The notes under the pieces are model-generated. The model saw only the letters and a program-made list of their open reading frames with translations. It was not told the origin of the DNA and searched no databases. From positions 620,001 to 684,000 of the forward strand of contig NZ_JAARLZ010000001.1 of the NCBI RefSeq assembly GCF_011759365.1: DNA of 64,000 nucleotides, given 5' to 3'. This DNA is from Luteibacter anthropi (GTDB lineage: Bacteria; Pseudomonadota; Gammaproteobacteria; Xanthomonadales; Rhodanobacteraceae). Shown here in pieces: positions 43,354-52,922 of this stretch; within the stretch, counting starts at the first letter, position 1; each line of letters starts with the position of its first letter. Position numbers and translations under genes: made by a program.

Positions 43354-44595
43354 TCAGGGCGAGGTTTCGACCACCGCCCTTATCACCTCGCCGGCCAGCC
43401 TGCCTCCGTTCAGGCGGTCGGCGATGACGCCTCCGAACTCCTGGCCGTTCTCGAAGTTATGCAGTACGGCCGACTTGCCGTACAGATCCTCGGCCGCCGA
43501 TACACGCATGGCAGGGCTGTTCCATGCATCGTTGCCGCCGATCAGCCGGAACGTGGTGCCCTTGGGTATGTCGCGGAGCACGGCCGAACGGGCCTTGCGC
43601 GGTGGGCAGCGATGTCCCTTGTCCGAAGCGAAGGACTCCGAGTGGCTGGCCCTGGCCGGGATGGCGCAAAGACGATTACCTGTGCCGCTGACACCATCGA
43701 ACAGCTCGATCGTTCCCATGTTCAGCGAGCCGGCCACACTGCCGAGCTGGCCGTTGTGGAAGAAATCCACGGCCACGAAGTTCGGTTTGCGTCGCGCCGC
43801 CGCGTGGCATTCGTTGTCGATCCGGCTGCGCAACACGTTGTAGTTGTTGTCGGTGGGCGCATGATCGCCGAAAGGCGAGGTGTGGAAATGGTTCATCACG
43901 AACAGGCGTGACCAGGTGCGGTTCCACACCTGTGCCGTGTCGAGCGGCACCGAGTTCCATCGCGACCGGCACGAATGGTCATGCGTGAAGATGGTGTCGC
44001 CGATGCTCCAGTAGTTTTCCACCGTGTAGTCGCTGTCGTACATCACGTGCAGCGGTCCGCTGGCGGTATCCATATCGCCGCTGTTGGCCAGCCTCTGCGA
44101 GAAGACGAGCAGTCGTTGGCCGCTGTTGACCATCTGCTGATACGTGGGCCATTGGGCGGTAGCCCAGCGATTGGGGTTGAAGACCTGCGGTGCCAGTCCC
44201 GTCACACTGGAAAAGGCATGGGCCAGTTCAGTGCGGTTTACGTAGTCCTCCAGGTGGAGCGTGACGATGGCATCCGGCTGGCGCGAGAGAAAGGGGAGGA
44301 TCGTGCCATTGAGCAGCGACGAGAACGTCGGCTCGGTACCGATGCAACTGCCGTGGCAAAGCCGTACGGCACCTGCGGAATAATGAAGGTCCAGCATCAG
44401 GCTGCGGACGCCGGAGTCGAGCTGTTCCCTGATGGAAAGCGTCTGGCTGGGGAAAATCGTAGTAGCGAACGCATTATGCGTCGATATCCACGTGTACTCG
44501 TTGAACGGCCGGTTCGGGTTGTCGGCGTAAGGAATATCCGCGTGTGCGCTGCTACAGGCGAGCAGTGCCAGCGTTGACAGCATCAACTTCTTCAT
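43354..44595 (-). CDS. Secreted PI-PLC-X-type phosphodiesterase
   Basis: This 413-residue exported protein has signal peptide MKKLMLSTLALLACSSAHA. The PLC-X-type barrel starts near residue 30 with YTWISTHNAF (catalytic His) and GVRSLMLDLHYS. A C-terminal Gly/Asn-rich domain follows (VLRDIPKGTTFRLIGGNDAW), which could bind ligand. Related proteins cleave phosphatidylinositol or similar phosphodiesters, often in bacteria that meet eukaryotic hosts. ATG at 44595 is used; another ATG lies at 44601. The Asp-rich metal site typical of eukaryotic PLC is not visible, as usual in bacterial PI-PLC. Confidence 0.85.
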   Translation of the reverse strand: MKKLMLSTLALLACSSAHADIPYADNPNRPFNEYTWISTHNAFATTIFPSQTLSIREQLDSGVRSLMLDLHYSAGAVRLCHGSCIGTEPTFSSLLNGTILPFLSRQPDAIVTLHLEDYVNRTELAHAFSSVTGLAPQVFNPNRWATAQWPTYQQMVNSGQRLLVFSQRLANSGDMDTASGPLHVMYDSDYTVENYWSIGDTIFTHDHSCRSRWNSVPLDTAQVWNRTWSRLFVMNHFHTSPFGDHAPTDNNYNVLRSRIDNECHAAARRKPNFVAVDFFHNGQLGSVAGSLNMGTIELFDGVSGTGNRLCAIPARASHSESFASDKGHRCPPRKARSAVLRDIPKGTTFRLIGGNDAWNSPAMRVSAAEDLYGKSAVLHNFENGQEFGGVIADRLNGGRLAGEVIRAVVETSP

Positions 44596-44704
44596 AAGCA
44601 TCCATGCTTCGGGTGGGTGCCGGGAAGAGTAGATGAGGGCCAGGACTACGCGATGTAGGGCTTCGCCGCGCAGCGGTGTCGGCCTAGGGAGGCTTGCCGT
44701 TCGT

Positions 44705-45517
44705 TCAGTGCTGGCAGTTCGGGCAGAAGAACGATGCTCGCTGTCCCAGTGTCACCACGCGGATCGGTGTGCCGCATACCTTGCATGGTTCGTTGGCACG
44801 CCCGTAGGCAAACAGCTCCTGGAAGAAGTATCCGGGGGCGCCGTCGGGCGACAGGAAATCGCGCAGGGTGGTGCCGCCGCGCGTGATGGCATAAGCCAGG
44901 ATGCGTTTCACCTCGTCGGCGAGCTTTGCGTAGCGCTCCCGCGAGACCTTGCCGGCTGCGCGGCGCGGATCGATGCCTGCCGCGAACAGCGCTTCGCTGG
45001 CGTAGATGTTGCCCACGCCGACCACGATGGCGTTGTCCATCAGGAAGGTTTTCACCGGGGCACTGCGTCCGCGCGACAGGTGCCAGAGCACGTCGCCGTC
45101 GAACGCGTCGGTGAGGGGTTCGGGGCCGAGGTTTTCCAGAAGCTGGTGCGTTTCGCCCGGCTTCTGCCACAGCAGCGCGCCGAACCGTCGCGGGTCGGTA
45201 AAGCGGAGTACGCGATCACGCTCAAGCACGATATCCACGTGGTCGTGCTTGTTGACCGGCGTGTCGGAAGGCAGCACGCGCAGCATGCCCGACATGCCCA
45301 GGTGCAGCAGGGCGGTGCCCAGCTGGGTGCGCAGCAACAGGTACTTCGCGCGCCGGTCTACCGATTCGATGACCTGTCCCGGCAGAAACTGCGTGACCTC
45401 GCCCGGGATCGGCCAGCGCAGGTCGGGACGTCGCAGCACGACATCGCGGACGCGGCGGCCTTCCAGGTGCGGGGCGATGCCGCGGCGGGTGGTTTCGACT
45501 TCGGGCAGTTCAGGCAT
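44705..45517 (-). CDS. mutM: Formamidopyrimidine-DNA glycosylase
   Basis: This 270-residue MutM/Fpg removes 8-oxoguanine. The N-terminal PELPEVETT carries the catalytic Pro2 and Glu3, and a Lys lies in DRRAKYLLL. The helix-two-turn-helix is in [14 protein letters not shown], and the C-terminal zinc finger CKVCGTP...CPNC is complete. Length is typical. It follows a REP pair upstream and precedes the phospholipase-like gene in the same direction. Confidence 0.95.
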   Translation of the reverse strand: MPELPEVETTRRGIAPHLEGRRVRDVVLRRPDLRWPIPGEVTQFLPGQVIESVDRRAKYLLLRTQLGTALLHLGMSGMLRVLPSDTPVNKHDHVDIVLERDRVLRFTDPRRFGALLWQKPGETHQLLENLGPEPLTDAFDGDVLWHLSRGRSAPVKTFLMDNAIVVGVGNIYASEALFAAGIDPRRAAGKVSRERYAKLADEVKRILAYAITRGGTTLRDFLSPDGAPGYFFQELFAYGRANEPCKVCGTPIRVVTLGQRASFFCPNCQH

Positions 45518-45557
45518 GGGCGAAAGATGGGGTGTTTGTCAGCGACAGGCAAGCACC

Positions 45558-45626
45558 TGTAGGAGCGCGCCTCGCGCGCGACCGGGTTTTGCGAAAGGCG
45601 GGTCGCGCGCAAGGCGCGCTCCTACA
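45558..45626. repeat. REP-like inverted pair providing a stop codon
   Basis: A forward copy starts at 45558 and an inverted copy ends at 45626. The TAG in the inverted copy, read on the minus strand at 45624-45622, is the stop codon of the DUF4340-like gene. Confidence 0.88.
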
Positions 45627-46095
45627 GGGGGAGGTTCCGCGTTCTGGGGGCTCTGGGCAGCGCTTGCGCCGCCACGAAAGCGATCCGGTCGCCTACCCGC
45701 ACATAGCGCTGCTTGCCCAGGGCCGTCATCTCACCGAACTCGATACGTGTCCCATCGAGCACGAGTACGGCAGCCGGAGAGGCCAGCCCGATCTTCGCCG
45801 CATCGAAGTCCGCGGCCGGTTTCCATGCGTTTACCGGGGTCGTCGCCAGCGCCGCCAGCTCGTCGGCCCGGCCTTCGTCGGCGGGGGTGCCAGAGGTGTC
45901 GATCCAGTGCCCCGCGCGACGTTCGAAGCGCTGCGATGGGTAACCCTTCAACGCCACATCGATGCGGCCGATGGCGTCGGGATCGAGCGTCGTCAGCCGG
46001 TGGGCGCGTGCGTCGGTTTCGTCGGTGTGCCATTCCCACGCAACGGCGCCGACCAGGATCACCAGCACGAAAAGTGCAGCCAGCCGAGCCTTCAT
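45622..46095 (-). CDS. DUF4340-like membrane-anchored protein of the GldG cluster
   Basis: This 157-residue protein has an N-terminal membrane anchor (LAALFVLVILVGAVAWEWH). The periplasmic domain contains DAIGRIDVALKGYPSQRFERRAGHWIDT and ends LPRAPRTRNLPL, in the manner of DUF4340 proteins that accompany GldG-type ABC clusters. ATG at 46095 lies immediately after the GldG-like stop. Its TAG stop lies within an inverted REP element, so its C-terminus has been set by the repeat. Confidence 0.78.
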   Translation of the reverse strand: MKARLAALFVLVILVGAVAWEWHTDETDARAHRLTTLDPDAIGRIDVALKGYPSQRFERRAGHWIDTSGTPADEGRADELAALATTPVNAWKPAADFDAAKIGLASPAAVLVLDGTRIEFGEMTALGKQRYVRVGDRIAFVAAQALPRAPRTRNLPL

Positions 46096-46096
46096 G

Positions 46097-47443
46097 TCAG
46101 CGCTTCCGGCGGCGCCATGCGATGCCCGTGCCCAGCCCGAGCAGGAATAGCGGCAGCGCGACGAGGAAGCCGAAGGTGATGGCGTTGAGTCCGCCCTGGG
46201 ACAGGGCGATGGCCCGGTCGGGTGCGCCGCGCGAGGGCAGGCTGACCAGTACGTCGTCGCCCAGCAGCCAGTCGATGACCCGCTCGCCGAGCGCGCGGTT
46301 GCCACCGTTGCCAACGAAGGTATTGGAGAGGAAGTCGCCGTCGCCGATCACCACGGCACGCTGTTCGCTCTTTGTCGGATTCGGTGAAAGCCGGTTGAGG
46401 GCAAAACCGAAATCCAGCGGCCCCTTCATTTCGCCATGTTCCGGATGAAAGGCGATGGTGGACGGCTTGTCGTTGTCGATGCCACCGAAGGCCGTCCAGC
46501 TGCGTTCGCCCGAACGCAGGAAGGGCACCACGGCCCAGTCGTGCGCGGAGACCTGCGCCAGCGCCGACGCCTGCGGAAACAGCGTGGTGTCACGGAACGC
46601 CCGCGTGATCGCATGGAACGGGTAGTCCCCCAGTACGACGATGCGCGGGTCCTGCACGTTCAGCGTGCTGCCCTGGCCGTCCACCAGCACGCCCGGCAGC
46701 ACGCGTATGCCGAGCACGTCGGCCAGCGGCGCGGTGCCGAGATCGTCATTCGCTGGCTCGGTAAGCCACAACAGGTTGCCACCGTCGCGCACGTAGTCGA
46801 CGAGGGCCTTCACGCTGCCGGCGGGCAGGGCGACGGAGGGACTCGCGAGCACGACCAGATCGGTGTGTTCGGGCACGCCACGCGTCTGGCTGAAGTTCAA
46901 CGGCACCGCGCGCACGCCGCGTCGCTCCACCTGGCCCATGAAGGTGCCCAGGTCGGCATTGGCGTGGCCGTCGGCCTGGCGTTCGCCGTCACCGGTGACG
47001 AAGGCGATCACGCGCTCACCGCCACGCGCCAGTCGTTCGAGGGCGTTGGACAGGTTGCGCTCGTTGATCGGGCTTTCCACCCGCTGCTCGTGACCCTTGT
47101 AGCGCACCAGCAGGGCACCGTCGCCGCTGATACCGAGCTGACGTGAGGCGGCGGGATCGAGGTCCGGGTCGATGAAGGAAAGGGTGAGGTCCTTCTTCTC
47201 GCGCAGGTAGCGCTCCATGACCCCGGCGATCTGTTCACGCAGGGGGCCGGTCGGCGACAGATAGCCCACTACGTCGACCGGGCCGTCGAGGGTATGCAGC
47301 ACCGCGATGCTTTCCGGCGCGAGGCTGGCGCGCGCGCCGCGCGTCCAGTCGGCGGTCCACGGATGGCGCGTGCTGAGAAAGCCGATGCAGCCCGCACCGA
47401 TGAAAAGGGCAATCACGACGAAGAGGCGGTCGAAGCGTCGCAT
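46097..47443 (-). CDS. GldG-family ABC-type auxiliary membrane protein
   Basis: This 448-residue protein has an N-terminal membrane helix (FVVIALFIGAGCIGFL), a large periplasmic domain with LTLSFIDPDLDPAASRQLGI and DLVVLASPSVALP, and a C-terminal helix before WRRRKR. It resembles GldG (ABC-type uncharacterised transport component, DUF4350/GldG type), which with GldF and GldA forms an ABC system in Bacteroidetes gliding and is widespread elsewhere with unknown cargo. ATG at 47443 overlaps the permease stop; the long frame upstream reads the permease and ATPase genes in the wrong frame. Confidence 0.85.
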   Translation of the reverse strand: MRRFDRLFVVIALFIGAGCIGFLSTRHPWTADWTRGARASLAPESIAVLHTLDGPVDVVGYLSPTGPLREQIAGVMERYLREKKDLTLSFIDPDLDPAASRQLGISGDGALLVRYKGHEQRVESPINERNLSNALERLARGGERVIAFVTGDGERQADGHANADLGTFMGQVERRGVRAVPLNFSQTRGVPEHTDLVVLASPSVALPAGSVKALVDYVRDGGNLLWLTEPANDDLGTAPLADVLGIRVLPGVLVDGQGSTLNVQDPRIVVLGDYPFHAITRAFRDTTLFPQASALAQVSAHDWAVVPFLRSGERSWTAFGGIDNDKPSTIAFHPEHGEMKGPLDFGFALNRLSPNPTKSEQRAVVIGDGDFLSNTFVGNGGNRALGERVIDWLLGDDVLVSLPSRGAPDRAIALSQGGLNAITFGFLVALPLFLLGLGTGIAWRRRKR

Positions 47444-48198
47444 CACTGGCGCTCCCTGTCGGCGCCCAGCCGGCGTACGGCCAGCGTGAGCGCAAGAGCG
47501 ATCGCCAGCGCGAACCAGACGAGATCGGTGGATGACACGAGGCCACGCAGCAGGTTCTGGAGATGCGTCGCGAGCGTGAGCCATTCGAGGAAACCGCCGT
47601 TCACGCCCGCGGCCTGCGCACCACGATCGATCGTCCATAGCGCCAGGGTGACGATCAGGGCGGCGGCGGCCGCGATGGCGGGAAACGTGGTGGCGGCCGA
47701 GCACGCGATGCCGATGGCGGCCAGTGTGGCGAGGGTCAGTGCGGTACCGAGCGTGGCAGCGGCAAGCTTGCCCCAATCGGCCGTGCCCTGGATGCCGACC
47801 ACGAGCGGCATGGCGAGCGTGGCGAGCAGCCATAGCGCCAGCCAGGCGAGCACGGCGAGGTATTTGCCCAGCACGACACGCCAGGGCGAGAGTCCCGTGG
47901 ACAGCAGTAGCGGCAAGGTGCCGGAGCGACGCTCGCCTGCCAGCGCGGACATGGTCATCAGCGGCACCACGAGGAAGGCCAGCTTCACCAGTTCGGCCAA
48001 CAGGGGAATGGCGACCAGATCGGTAAAGCCCGGGGCGTCGGCCACGGCGGCCAGTTTCACCTGCGCCCCGAGGAACTGGCCCAGGCCCAGCACGAAGGTC
48101 CAGGCCAGCCATGCGATGGTAAGCGCGGCCAGTGCCCAGGCCAGGGGGCGTACGGCGAGCCGGCGCAGCTCGAGGCGGGTCATCGCGGCGAGACTCAT
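47443..48198 (-). CDS. GldF-type ABC transporter permease
   Basis: This 251-residue ABC-2 permease has about six hydrophobic segments and the motif SALAGERRSGTLPLLLSTGLSPW, characteristic of this permease class. It overlaps both the ATPase gene upstream and the GldG-like gene downstream by four bases, so all four components are co-translated. The substrate is unknown. Confidence 0.87.
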   Translation of the reverse strand: MSLAAMTRLELRRLAVRPLAWALAALTIAWLAWTFVLGLGQFLGAQVKLAAVADAPGFTDLVAIPLLAELVKLAFLVVPLMTMSALAGERRSGTLPLLLSTGLSPWRVVLGKYLAVLAWLALWLLATLAMPLVVGIQGTADWGKLAAATLGTALTLATLAAIGIACSAATTFPAIAAAAALIVTLALWTIDRGAQAAGVNGGFLEWLTLATHLQNLLRGLVSSTDLVWFALAIALALTLAVRRLGADRERQ

Positions 48199-48917
48199 GC
48201 GACCGCTCCCGTGGCGATGGCGAAGAAGGCCTTTTCCAGCGTGGCGTGGTCGCCCAGCGGCGCATCGTGGCGCAGGCGCCCTTCGTGGAGAATGACCACG
48301 CGGTCGCAGACCGCCACGACCTCACCCAGTACGTGGGTGGAAAGGATCACGGCACCACCTGCCGCCGAGCGCTCGCGGATCAGCTTGCGCAACTCGCCCA
48401 CCTGCACGGGATCGAGTGCGTTGGCCGGCTCGTCGAGGATCAGCAGCGGAGGTTCGTGCAGCAGCGCGCAGGCCAGCCCCAGCCGCTGGCGCTGGCCCTG
48501 GGACAGGACCCCGGCAAGGCGGCGGCGCAGATCGCCCAGTTGAAGACGTTCCATGACCGTATCGGCGGCACGACGGGCCTCGGCCCTGCCGATACCGCGC
48601 AGCGCGGCGAAGGCGGCGAGGTGTTCGTCCACCGACAGCTCAGGCCACAATGGCGCGGCTTCCGGCAGCCAGCCGACGGTACGACGGGCGAGACCAGGAT
48701 GGTTGTCGAACCGCTGGCCGTCCAGTTCGATGCGGCCCTCATCAGGGCGCAGGGCGCCTGCGAGCATCGCCAGCGTGGTGGATTTGCCCGCGCCATTGAC
48801 GCCGAGCAGGCCCAGGACTTCGCCCCGGTTCAGCTTGAAGGAAAGCTCGCTGACGGCCGCGCGGCCAGCGCGGCGCCGGGAGACCCCGGACACATTCAGG
48901 ATAGGTGTCGCATTCAT
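48195..48917 (-). CDS. GldA-type ABC transporter ATPase
   Basis: This 240-residue ATPase has Walker A GVNGAGKST, signature LSQGQRQRLGLACAL, Walker B LLILDEPANALDP and STHVLGEV. It heads the four-gene operon ATPase, permease, GldG-like and DUF4340-like. About 235 bases separate it from the divergent desaturase gene. Confidence 0.9.
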   Translation of the reverse strand: MNATPILNVSGVSRRRAGRAAVSELSFKLNRGEVLGLLGVNGAGKSTTLAMLAGALRPDEGRIELDGQRFDNHPGLARRTVGWLPEAAPLWPELSVDEHLAAFAALRGIGRAEARRAADTVMERLQLGDLRRRLAGVLSQGQRQRLGLACALLHEPPLLILDEPANALDPVQVGELRKLIRERSAAGGAVILSTHVLGEVVAVCDRVVILHEGRLRHDAPLGDHATLEKAFFAIATGAVA

Positions 48918-49152
48918 GCAGATACGTCGCCCAACGCCGGGTTACGCGCAGCATCTTGCGGACATCTTGCCGCAGCGTGTTGATCTCTCTGAACGGCTTG
49001 AGGGGCAATCATCCGGCGATTGTGCGCAAACGGCCGTTGAAACGACAGTCGCCGACTTCACATTTCCTCTAACACCGTGCTGGTGGGTATGGAAACCCCC
49101 CGCTAGACTGGGCCCTGCACATCTCTTTCATCCTTAGCGCGGTACCGACCCG

Positions 49153-50346
49153 ATGCTCGACACCCTGCTCGATTTCCTGGCCAACGGCCTCACCCGCGCA
49201 AGCTGGGGCGAGATGCTGGTCTATCTGCTGGTCGTCACGCAGCTCACCATCTTCACGGTGACGCTGTACTACCACCGCAGCGCCACCCATCGCGGTGTCG
49301 ACTTCCACTGGACCCTCAACGGTTTCTTCCGTTTCTGGGGCTGGCTCACCACCGGCATGGTGGTGAAGGAGTGGGTCGCCATCCACCGCAAGCACCACGC
49401 CAAGGTCGAGACCGAGGAAGATCCGCACAGCCCGCAGGTCTTCGGCATCAAGAAGGTCTTCCTCGACGGCGTGTCGCTCTACCGTGAGGCCAGCTACAAC
49501 AAGGCCGACATGGAGAAGTACGGCCGCGGTACCCCGGACGACTGGTTCGAGCGCACGCTGTTCGGCAAGCACCCGTACTGGGGCCCGACGCTGATGGCCA
49601 TCATCAACCTGTCGCTGTTCGGCGTGGTCGGCATGGCTATCTGGGCCATCCAGATGATCTGGATCCCGTTCTGGGCCGCCGGCTTCGTGAACGGCATCGG
49701 CCACTGGTGGGGCTACCGCAACTTCGAAAGCTCCGACACGGCCACCAACATCTCGCCGTGGGGCTTCTGGATCGGCGGCGAAGAGCTGCACAACAACCAC
49801 CATGCCTTCCCCAGCTCGGCGAAGTTTGCCCTGCGCAAGTGGGAGTTCGACATCGGCTGGGCGGTGATCTGCGGCCTGCGTGCCGTGCGCCTGGCCAAGG
49901 TGCTGCGCGTGGCTCCCACGCTCAACATCCGCCCGAACGTGCACCTGCCGGACGCCGAAACGCTGAAGGGCGTGCTGGCACTGCGTTTCCAGGCCACCAC
50001 CGACTACTACCGCAACGTCATCCTGCCGACGCTGCGCGAAGAAGCCGGCCAGGCCGGTGAAACCATCAAGGCCGTGCCGCGCCGCCTGCGCCGCGCCCTG
50101 GCCGACGGTGGTCGCTGGCTCGACAACGATGCCCGCGAGCGCATGCATGCTGCCCTGGCCAATCGCCCGGCGCTGCGTACGGTATGCGAGTTCCGCGCCC
50201 GTCTCGTGGCCCTCATGGAAGAGCGCGGTGCCGAGAAGTCGCTGAAGGCGCTCCAGCAGTGGATCGTCGAGGCCGAGGAAAGCGGTATCCGCTCGCTGCA
50301 GCAGTTCGCGCAACGGCTGAAGGGCTATTCGGCGGTGGGCGCGTAA
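49153..50346 (+). CDS. Membrane fatty acid desaturase
   Basis: This 397-residue membrane desaturase of the acyl-CoA/acyl-lipid delta-9 type has three His boxes, HRSATH near residue 40, HRKHHA near 75 and HNNHHA near 215, that hold the di-iron centre. It has four hydrophobic segments and a long C-terminal tail of about 150 residues. It would introduce a double bond into membrane fatty acids. It ends 24 bases before a strong terminator. Confidence 0.9.
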   Translation: MLDTLLDFLANGLTRASWGEMLVYLLVVTQLTIFTVTLYYHRSATHRGVDFHWTLNGFFRFWGWLTTGMVVKEWVAIHRKHHAKVETEEDPHSPQVFGIKKVFLDGVSLYREASYNKADMEKYGRGTPDDWFERTLFGKHPYWGPTLMAIINLSLFGVVGMAIWAIQMIWIPFWAAGFVNGIGHWWGYRNFESSDTATNISPWGFWIGGEELHNNHHAFPSSAKFALRKWEFDIGWAVICGLRAVRLAKVLRVAPTLNIRPNVHLPDAETLKGVLALRFQATTDYYRNVILPTLREEAGQAGETIKAVPRRLRRALADGGRWLDNDARERMHAALANRPALRTVCEFRARLVALMEERGAEKSLKALQQWIVEAEESGIRSLQQFAQRLKGYSAVGA

Positions 50347-50364
50347 GCGCTCTTCGCCTGGCTC

Positions 50365-50396
50365 GAAAAAGCCCGCCATCCGGCGGGCTTTTTTTT
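50365..50396 (+). terminator. Intrinsic terminator after the desaturase gene
   Basis: GCCCGCC (50371-50377) and GGCGGGC (50382-50388) form a 7-base stem with loop ATCC, followed by eight T. An A-run before the stem makes it possibly bidirectional. Confidence 0.92.
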
Positions 50397-50419
50397 GGCT
50401 CATCGACGCAACCCGCTTA

Positions 50420-50488
50420 TGTAGGAGCGCGCCTTGCGCGCGACCGGGTTATCGCGACAACCGGTCGCGCGCAAGGCGCGCTCCTACA
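50420..50488. repeat. REP-like inverted pair
   Basis: A forward copy starts TGTAGGAGCGCGCCTTG and an inverted copy ends GCGCTCCTACA. The pair lies between two terminators, in the tail-to-tail gap of the desaturase and rpmG genes. Confidence 0.9.
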
Positions 50489-50523
50489 GAGCAGTGCGGT
50501 CCATGCATCCGGAAAGCGCCCAT

Positions 50524-50552
50524 AAAAAAAGGCCGCCTTGCGGCGGCCTTTT
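50524..50552 (-). terminator. Intrinsic terminator after rpmG
   Basis: GGCCGCC (50531-50537) and GGCGGCC (50542-50548) form a stem with loop TTGC. Read on the minus strand it ends in seven T, just after the L33 gene; on the plus strand it has TTTT. Confidence 0.9.
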
Positions 50553-50559
50553 CGCAAGA

Positions 50560-50724
50560 TCACTTGATCTTGCCTTCCTTGTATTCGACGTGCTTCCGGA
50601 CGACGGGGTCGTACTTCATGAAGACCATCTTTTCCGGGGTGTTCTTCTTGTTCTTGGTGGTCGTGTAGAAGTGACCGGTGCCCGCGGTGGAAATCAGGCG
50701 GTGCTTATCGCGCTTGCTTGCCAT
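50560..50724 (-). CDS. rpmG: 50S ribosomal protein L33
   Basis: This 54-residue L33 starts [20 protein letters not shown] and contains [13 protein letters not shown] and a Lys-rich end (KEGKIK). It is of the type without zinc Cys, as common in Gammaproteobacteria. GGAGATCGCACC precedes the start. It is encoded 12 bases after rpmB, the usual L28-L33 pair. Confidence 0.95.
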   Translation of the reverse strand: MASKRDKHRLISTAGTGHFYTTTKNKKNTPEKMVFMKYDPVVRKHVEYKEGKIK

Positions 50725-50736
50725 GGTGCGATCTCC

Positions 50737-50973
50737 TTAGATCTTTTCGCCGCGGGAACGGAGGTCGGCCAGCACGGCTTCGATGCCGTTCTTGTCGATC
50801 GTGCGCAGGGCGTGGTTGGAAACGCGCAGCTTGACCCAACGGTTTTCGCTGGCGACCCAGAAGCGGCGCTCGTGCAGGTTCGGCAGCCAGCGGCGACGGG
50901 TCTTGTTGTTCGCGTGCGAGACGTTGTTACCGGTCTGCACACCCTTGTTGGTGACTTGGCATCTACGGGCCAT
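50737..50973 (-). CDS. rpmB: 50S ribosomal protein L28
   Basis: This 78-residue L28 starts [20 protein letters not shown] and contains [18 protein letters not shown], the family signature. An AAAGGAGG site precedes the start at 50973. The longer frame upstream is untranslated leader. With rpmG it forms the standard two-gene operon. Confidence 0.95.
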   Translation of the reverse strand: MARRCQVTNKGVQTGNNVSHANNKTRRRWLPNLHERRFWVASENRWVKLRVSNHALRTIDKNGIEAVLADLRSRGEKI

Positions 50974-51275
50974 GGTGGCCTCCTTTAGATTCTGTTGGAC
51001 CGCCCTTTGGCCAGGGTGGCGACGGCCCAGCAACGACCCGGGAAGGGGGCGCCACGCGACGGCTGGAGATGGAACGCTTCCGCCATTGAAGAGGCCCGCA
51101 TCGCGTAACGGACCCAGCCGACATGTCGGCATGGCATAGGGAAGCCGGGCATTCTCTCAGATTCCGACGGTCTGTAGCAAGTCGGACTGTGCGCTGTCAT
51201 ACGATGTATGAAACAATCCGGCCTTTCGCGCCGCTGGCGTGAATCCACACCACACGACGCATTCGAGGAAAGACC
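50974..51275. other. Divergent spacer between rpmB-rpmG and secB-gpsA
   Basis: This 302-base gap must hold the promoters of both operons. The only clear signal is the L28 ribosome site (AAAGGAGG) and a short palindrome CATACGATGTATG shortly before secB. No gene or REP element was seen. Confidence 0.55.
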
Positions 51276-51767
51276 ATGGCAGAGATCAACGCCAACGGCC
51301 AGGCCGGCCAGCCGCAGCTCGTGCTGCAGAAGATCTACGTGAAGGATGCTTCGTTCGAAGCCCCCAACGCCCCGCAGATCTTCCAGGAAATGGGCGAGAC
51401 CGAGGCCCAGCCGCAGGTCCAGCTCAACCTCGGCCACAAGGCCACCGACCTCGGCAACGACATGTACGAAGTCGTGCTCAGCCTCACGCTCACCTGCGCC
51501 CTGGGCGAGCGCACCGCCTACCTGGCCGAAGTGCACCAGGCTGGCATCTTCGGCATCGCCGGCTTCCCGGAGCTGGACCGCGACGGCATCCTGGGCTCGT
51601 ACTGCCCGAACCTGCTCTTCCCGTATGGCCGCCAGATGGTCTCGGCGATGGTCCAGGAGGGTGGATTCCCGCCGTTCCTGCTGCAGCCGATCAACTTCGA
51701 CGCCCTGTACGCCGAACAGCAGCGCCAGCAGCTCGAGGGCGCCGGGGCCCATCCGCTCAACAGCTGA
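51276..51767 (+). CDS. secB: Protein-export chaperone SecB
   Basis: This 163-residue SecB is a tetrameric chaperone that delivers unfolded preproteins to SecA. Characteristic blocks are [42 protein letters not shown] and the C-terminal [21 protein letters not shown]. The usual partner gpsA follows directly. Length is typical for the family. Confidence 0.95.
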   Translation: MAEINANGQAGQPQLVLQKIYVKDASFEAPNAPQIFQEMGETEAQPQVQLNLGHKATDLGNDMYEVVLSLTLTCALGERTAYLAEVHQAGIFGIAGFPELDRDGILGSYCPNLLFPYGRQMVSAMVQEGGFPPFLLQPINFDALYAEQQRQQLEGAGAHPLNS

Positions 51768-51769
51768 GC

Positions 51770-52807
51770 ATGAGCGCTCCCTCCCGACCCACCGTCGCCG
51801 TCCTCGGCGCCGGTTCCTGGGGTACCGCGCTGGCTGCACTGCTGGCGCGAAACGAGGTTCCCACCCGGTTGTGGGGGCGCGACGCGGATGCGCTGGCGGC
51901 CATGGCCGCCGCGCGCCGTAACCTGCGCTACCTGCCCGACCTCGACCTGCCGCCCGAACTCACCTACGAGAGCGACCTCGCTGCCGTGCTGAAGGGCGTG
52001 GGCATCGTGCTGATCGTGGTGCCGAGCCATGCTTTCGCGGCCATGCTCGACCAGATCGTGCCGTTGCTCGAACCCGGCGCGAAGGTGTCCTGGGCGACCA
52101 AGGGCTTCGAAACCGGTACGGGCCGCTTCCTGCACGAGCTGGTGAACGAGAAGCTGCCGGGTCGTCCCGCGGCGGTCGTCACCGGGCCGTCGTTCGCCCG
52201 CGAGGTCACCGCCGGCCTGCCCAGCGCCGTCACGGTGCATGCCACCGACGAGGCCTTCGGCAAGGAGCTGGCCGTGCTGCTGCACGCGCCGAATTTCCGC
52301 GCCTACACCGGCCACGACATCCTCGGTGCCGAGCTTGGCGGCGCCATGAAGAACGTGCTGGCCGTGGCCACCGGCGTGGCCGATGGCATGGAGCTGGGCC
52401 TCAACGCCCGCGCCGGCCTCATCACCCGCGGCATGAACGAGATGCTGCGCCTGGGCGTGGCCCTGGGTGCGCGTGCGGAAACCCTCATGGGTCTCGCAGG
52501 CCTTGGCGACCTCGTGCTCACCTGCACGGGCGACCTGTCGCGCAACCGTCGCCTGGGCCTGGCCCTGGGGCGTGGTACCCCGCTCGACGAGGCCGTGCGC
52601 CAGATCGGCCAGGTGGTGGAAAGCGTGGTCACGGCCGATGAAGTAGCCCGCCTCGCGGCGGCCCACGGCCTGGACCTGCCCATCTCCGCCGCCGTCCAGG
52701 CGGTGCTCCACGGCGAGGTCACGCCCGCCGAAGGCCTGCGCACCCTGATGGGGCGCGAGCAGAAGGCCGAGTACCCCGTCGACCTCTTTCCGGGTCGCCA
52801 GCACTGA
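51770..52807 (+). CDS. gpsA: Glycerol-3-phosphate dehydrogenase (NAD(P)+)
   Basis: This 345-residue GpsA makes glycerol 3-phosphate for phospholipid synthesis. The N-terminal [16 protein letters not shown] is the cofactor fold, followed by [10 protein letters not shown], the catalytic Lys in [13 protein letters not shown] and [21 protein letters not shown] at 51770 is two bases after the secB stop. The longer frame from 51239 runs through secB out of frame. Confidence 0.94.
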   Translation: MSAPSRPTVAVLGAGSWGTALAALLARNEVPTRLWGRDADALAAMAAARRNLRYLPDLDLPPELTYESDLAAVLKGVGIVLIVVPSHAFAAMLDQIVPLLEPGAKVSWATKGFETGTGRFLHELVNEKLPGRPAAVVTGPSFAREVTAGLPSAVTVHATDEAFGKELAVLLHAPNFRAYTGHDILGAELGGAMKNVLAVATGVADGMELGLNARAGLITRGMNEMLRLGVALGARAETLMGLAGLGDLVLTCTGDLSRNRRLGLALGRGTPLDEAVRQIGQVVESVVTADEVARLAAAHGLDLPISAAVQAVLHGEVTPAEGLRTLMGREQKAEYPVDLFPGRQH

Positions 52808-52813
52808 AGACGC

Positions 52814-52836
52814 GGCCCGGTTCGCTGAACCGGGCC
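52814..52836 (+). terminator. Strong hairpin after gpsA
   Basis: A perfect 10-base stem (GGCCCGGTTC at 52814-52823 and GAACCGGGCC at 52827-52836) with loop GCT lies seven bases after the gpsA stop. No T-run follows, so it may act with Rho or only protect the transcript end. Confidence 0.6.
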
Positions 52837-52922
52837 GGTCCACCGGGTAAAAAGTCCTACCGGAACGTCATCATCCCTTTGCTAAGCTTCCTGTTTTGGT
52901 CGCGCGGGCGGGATCGACACGG

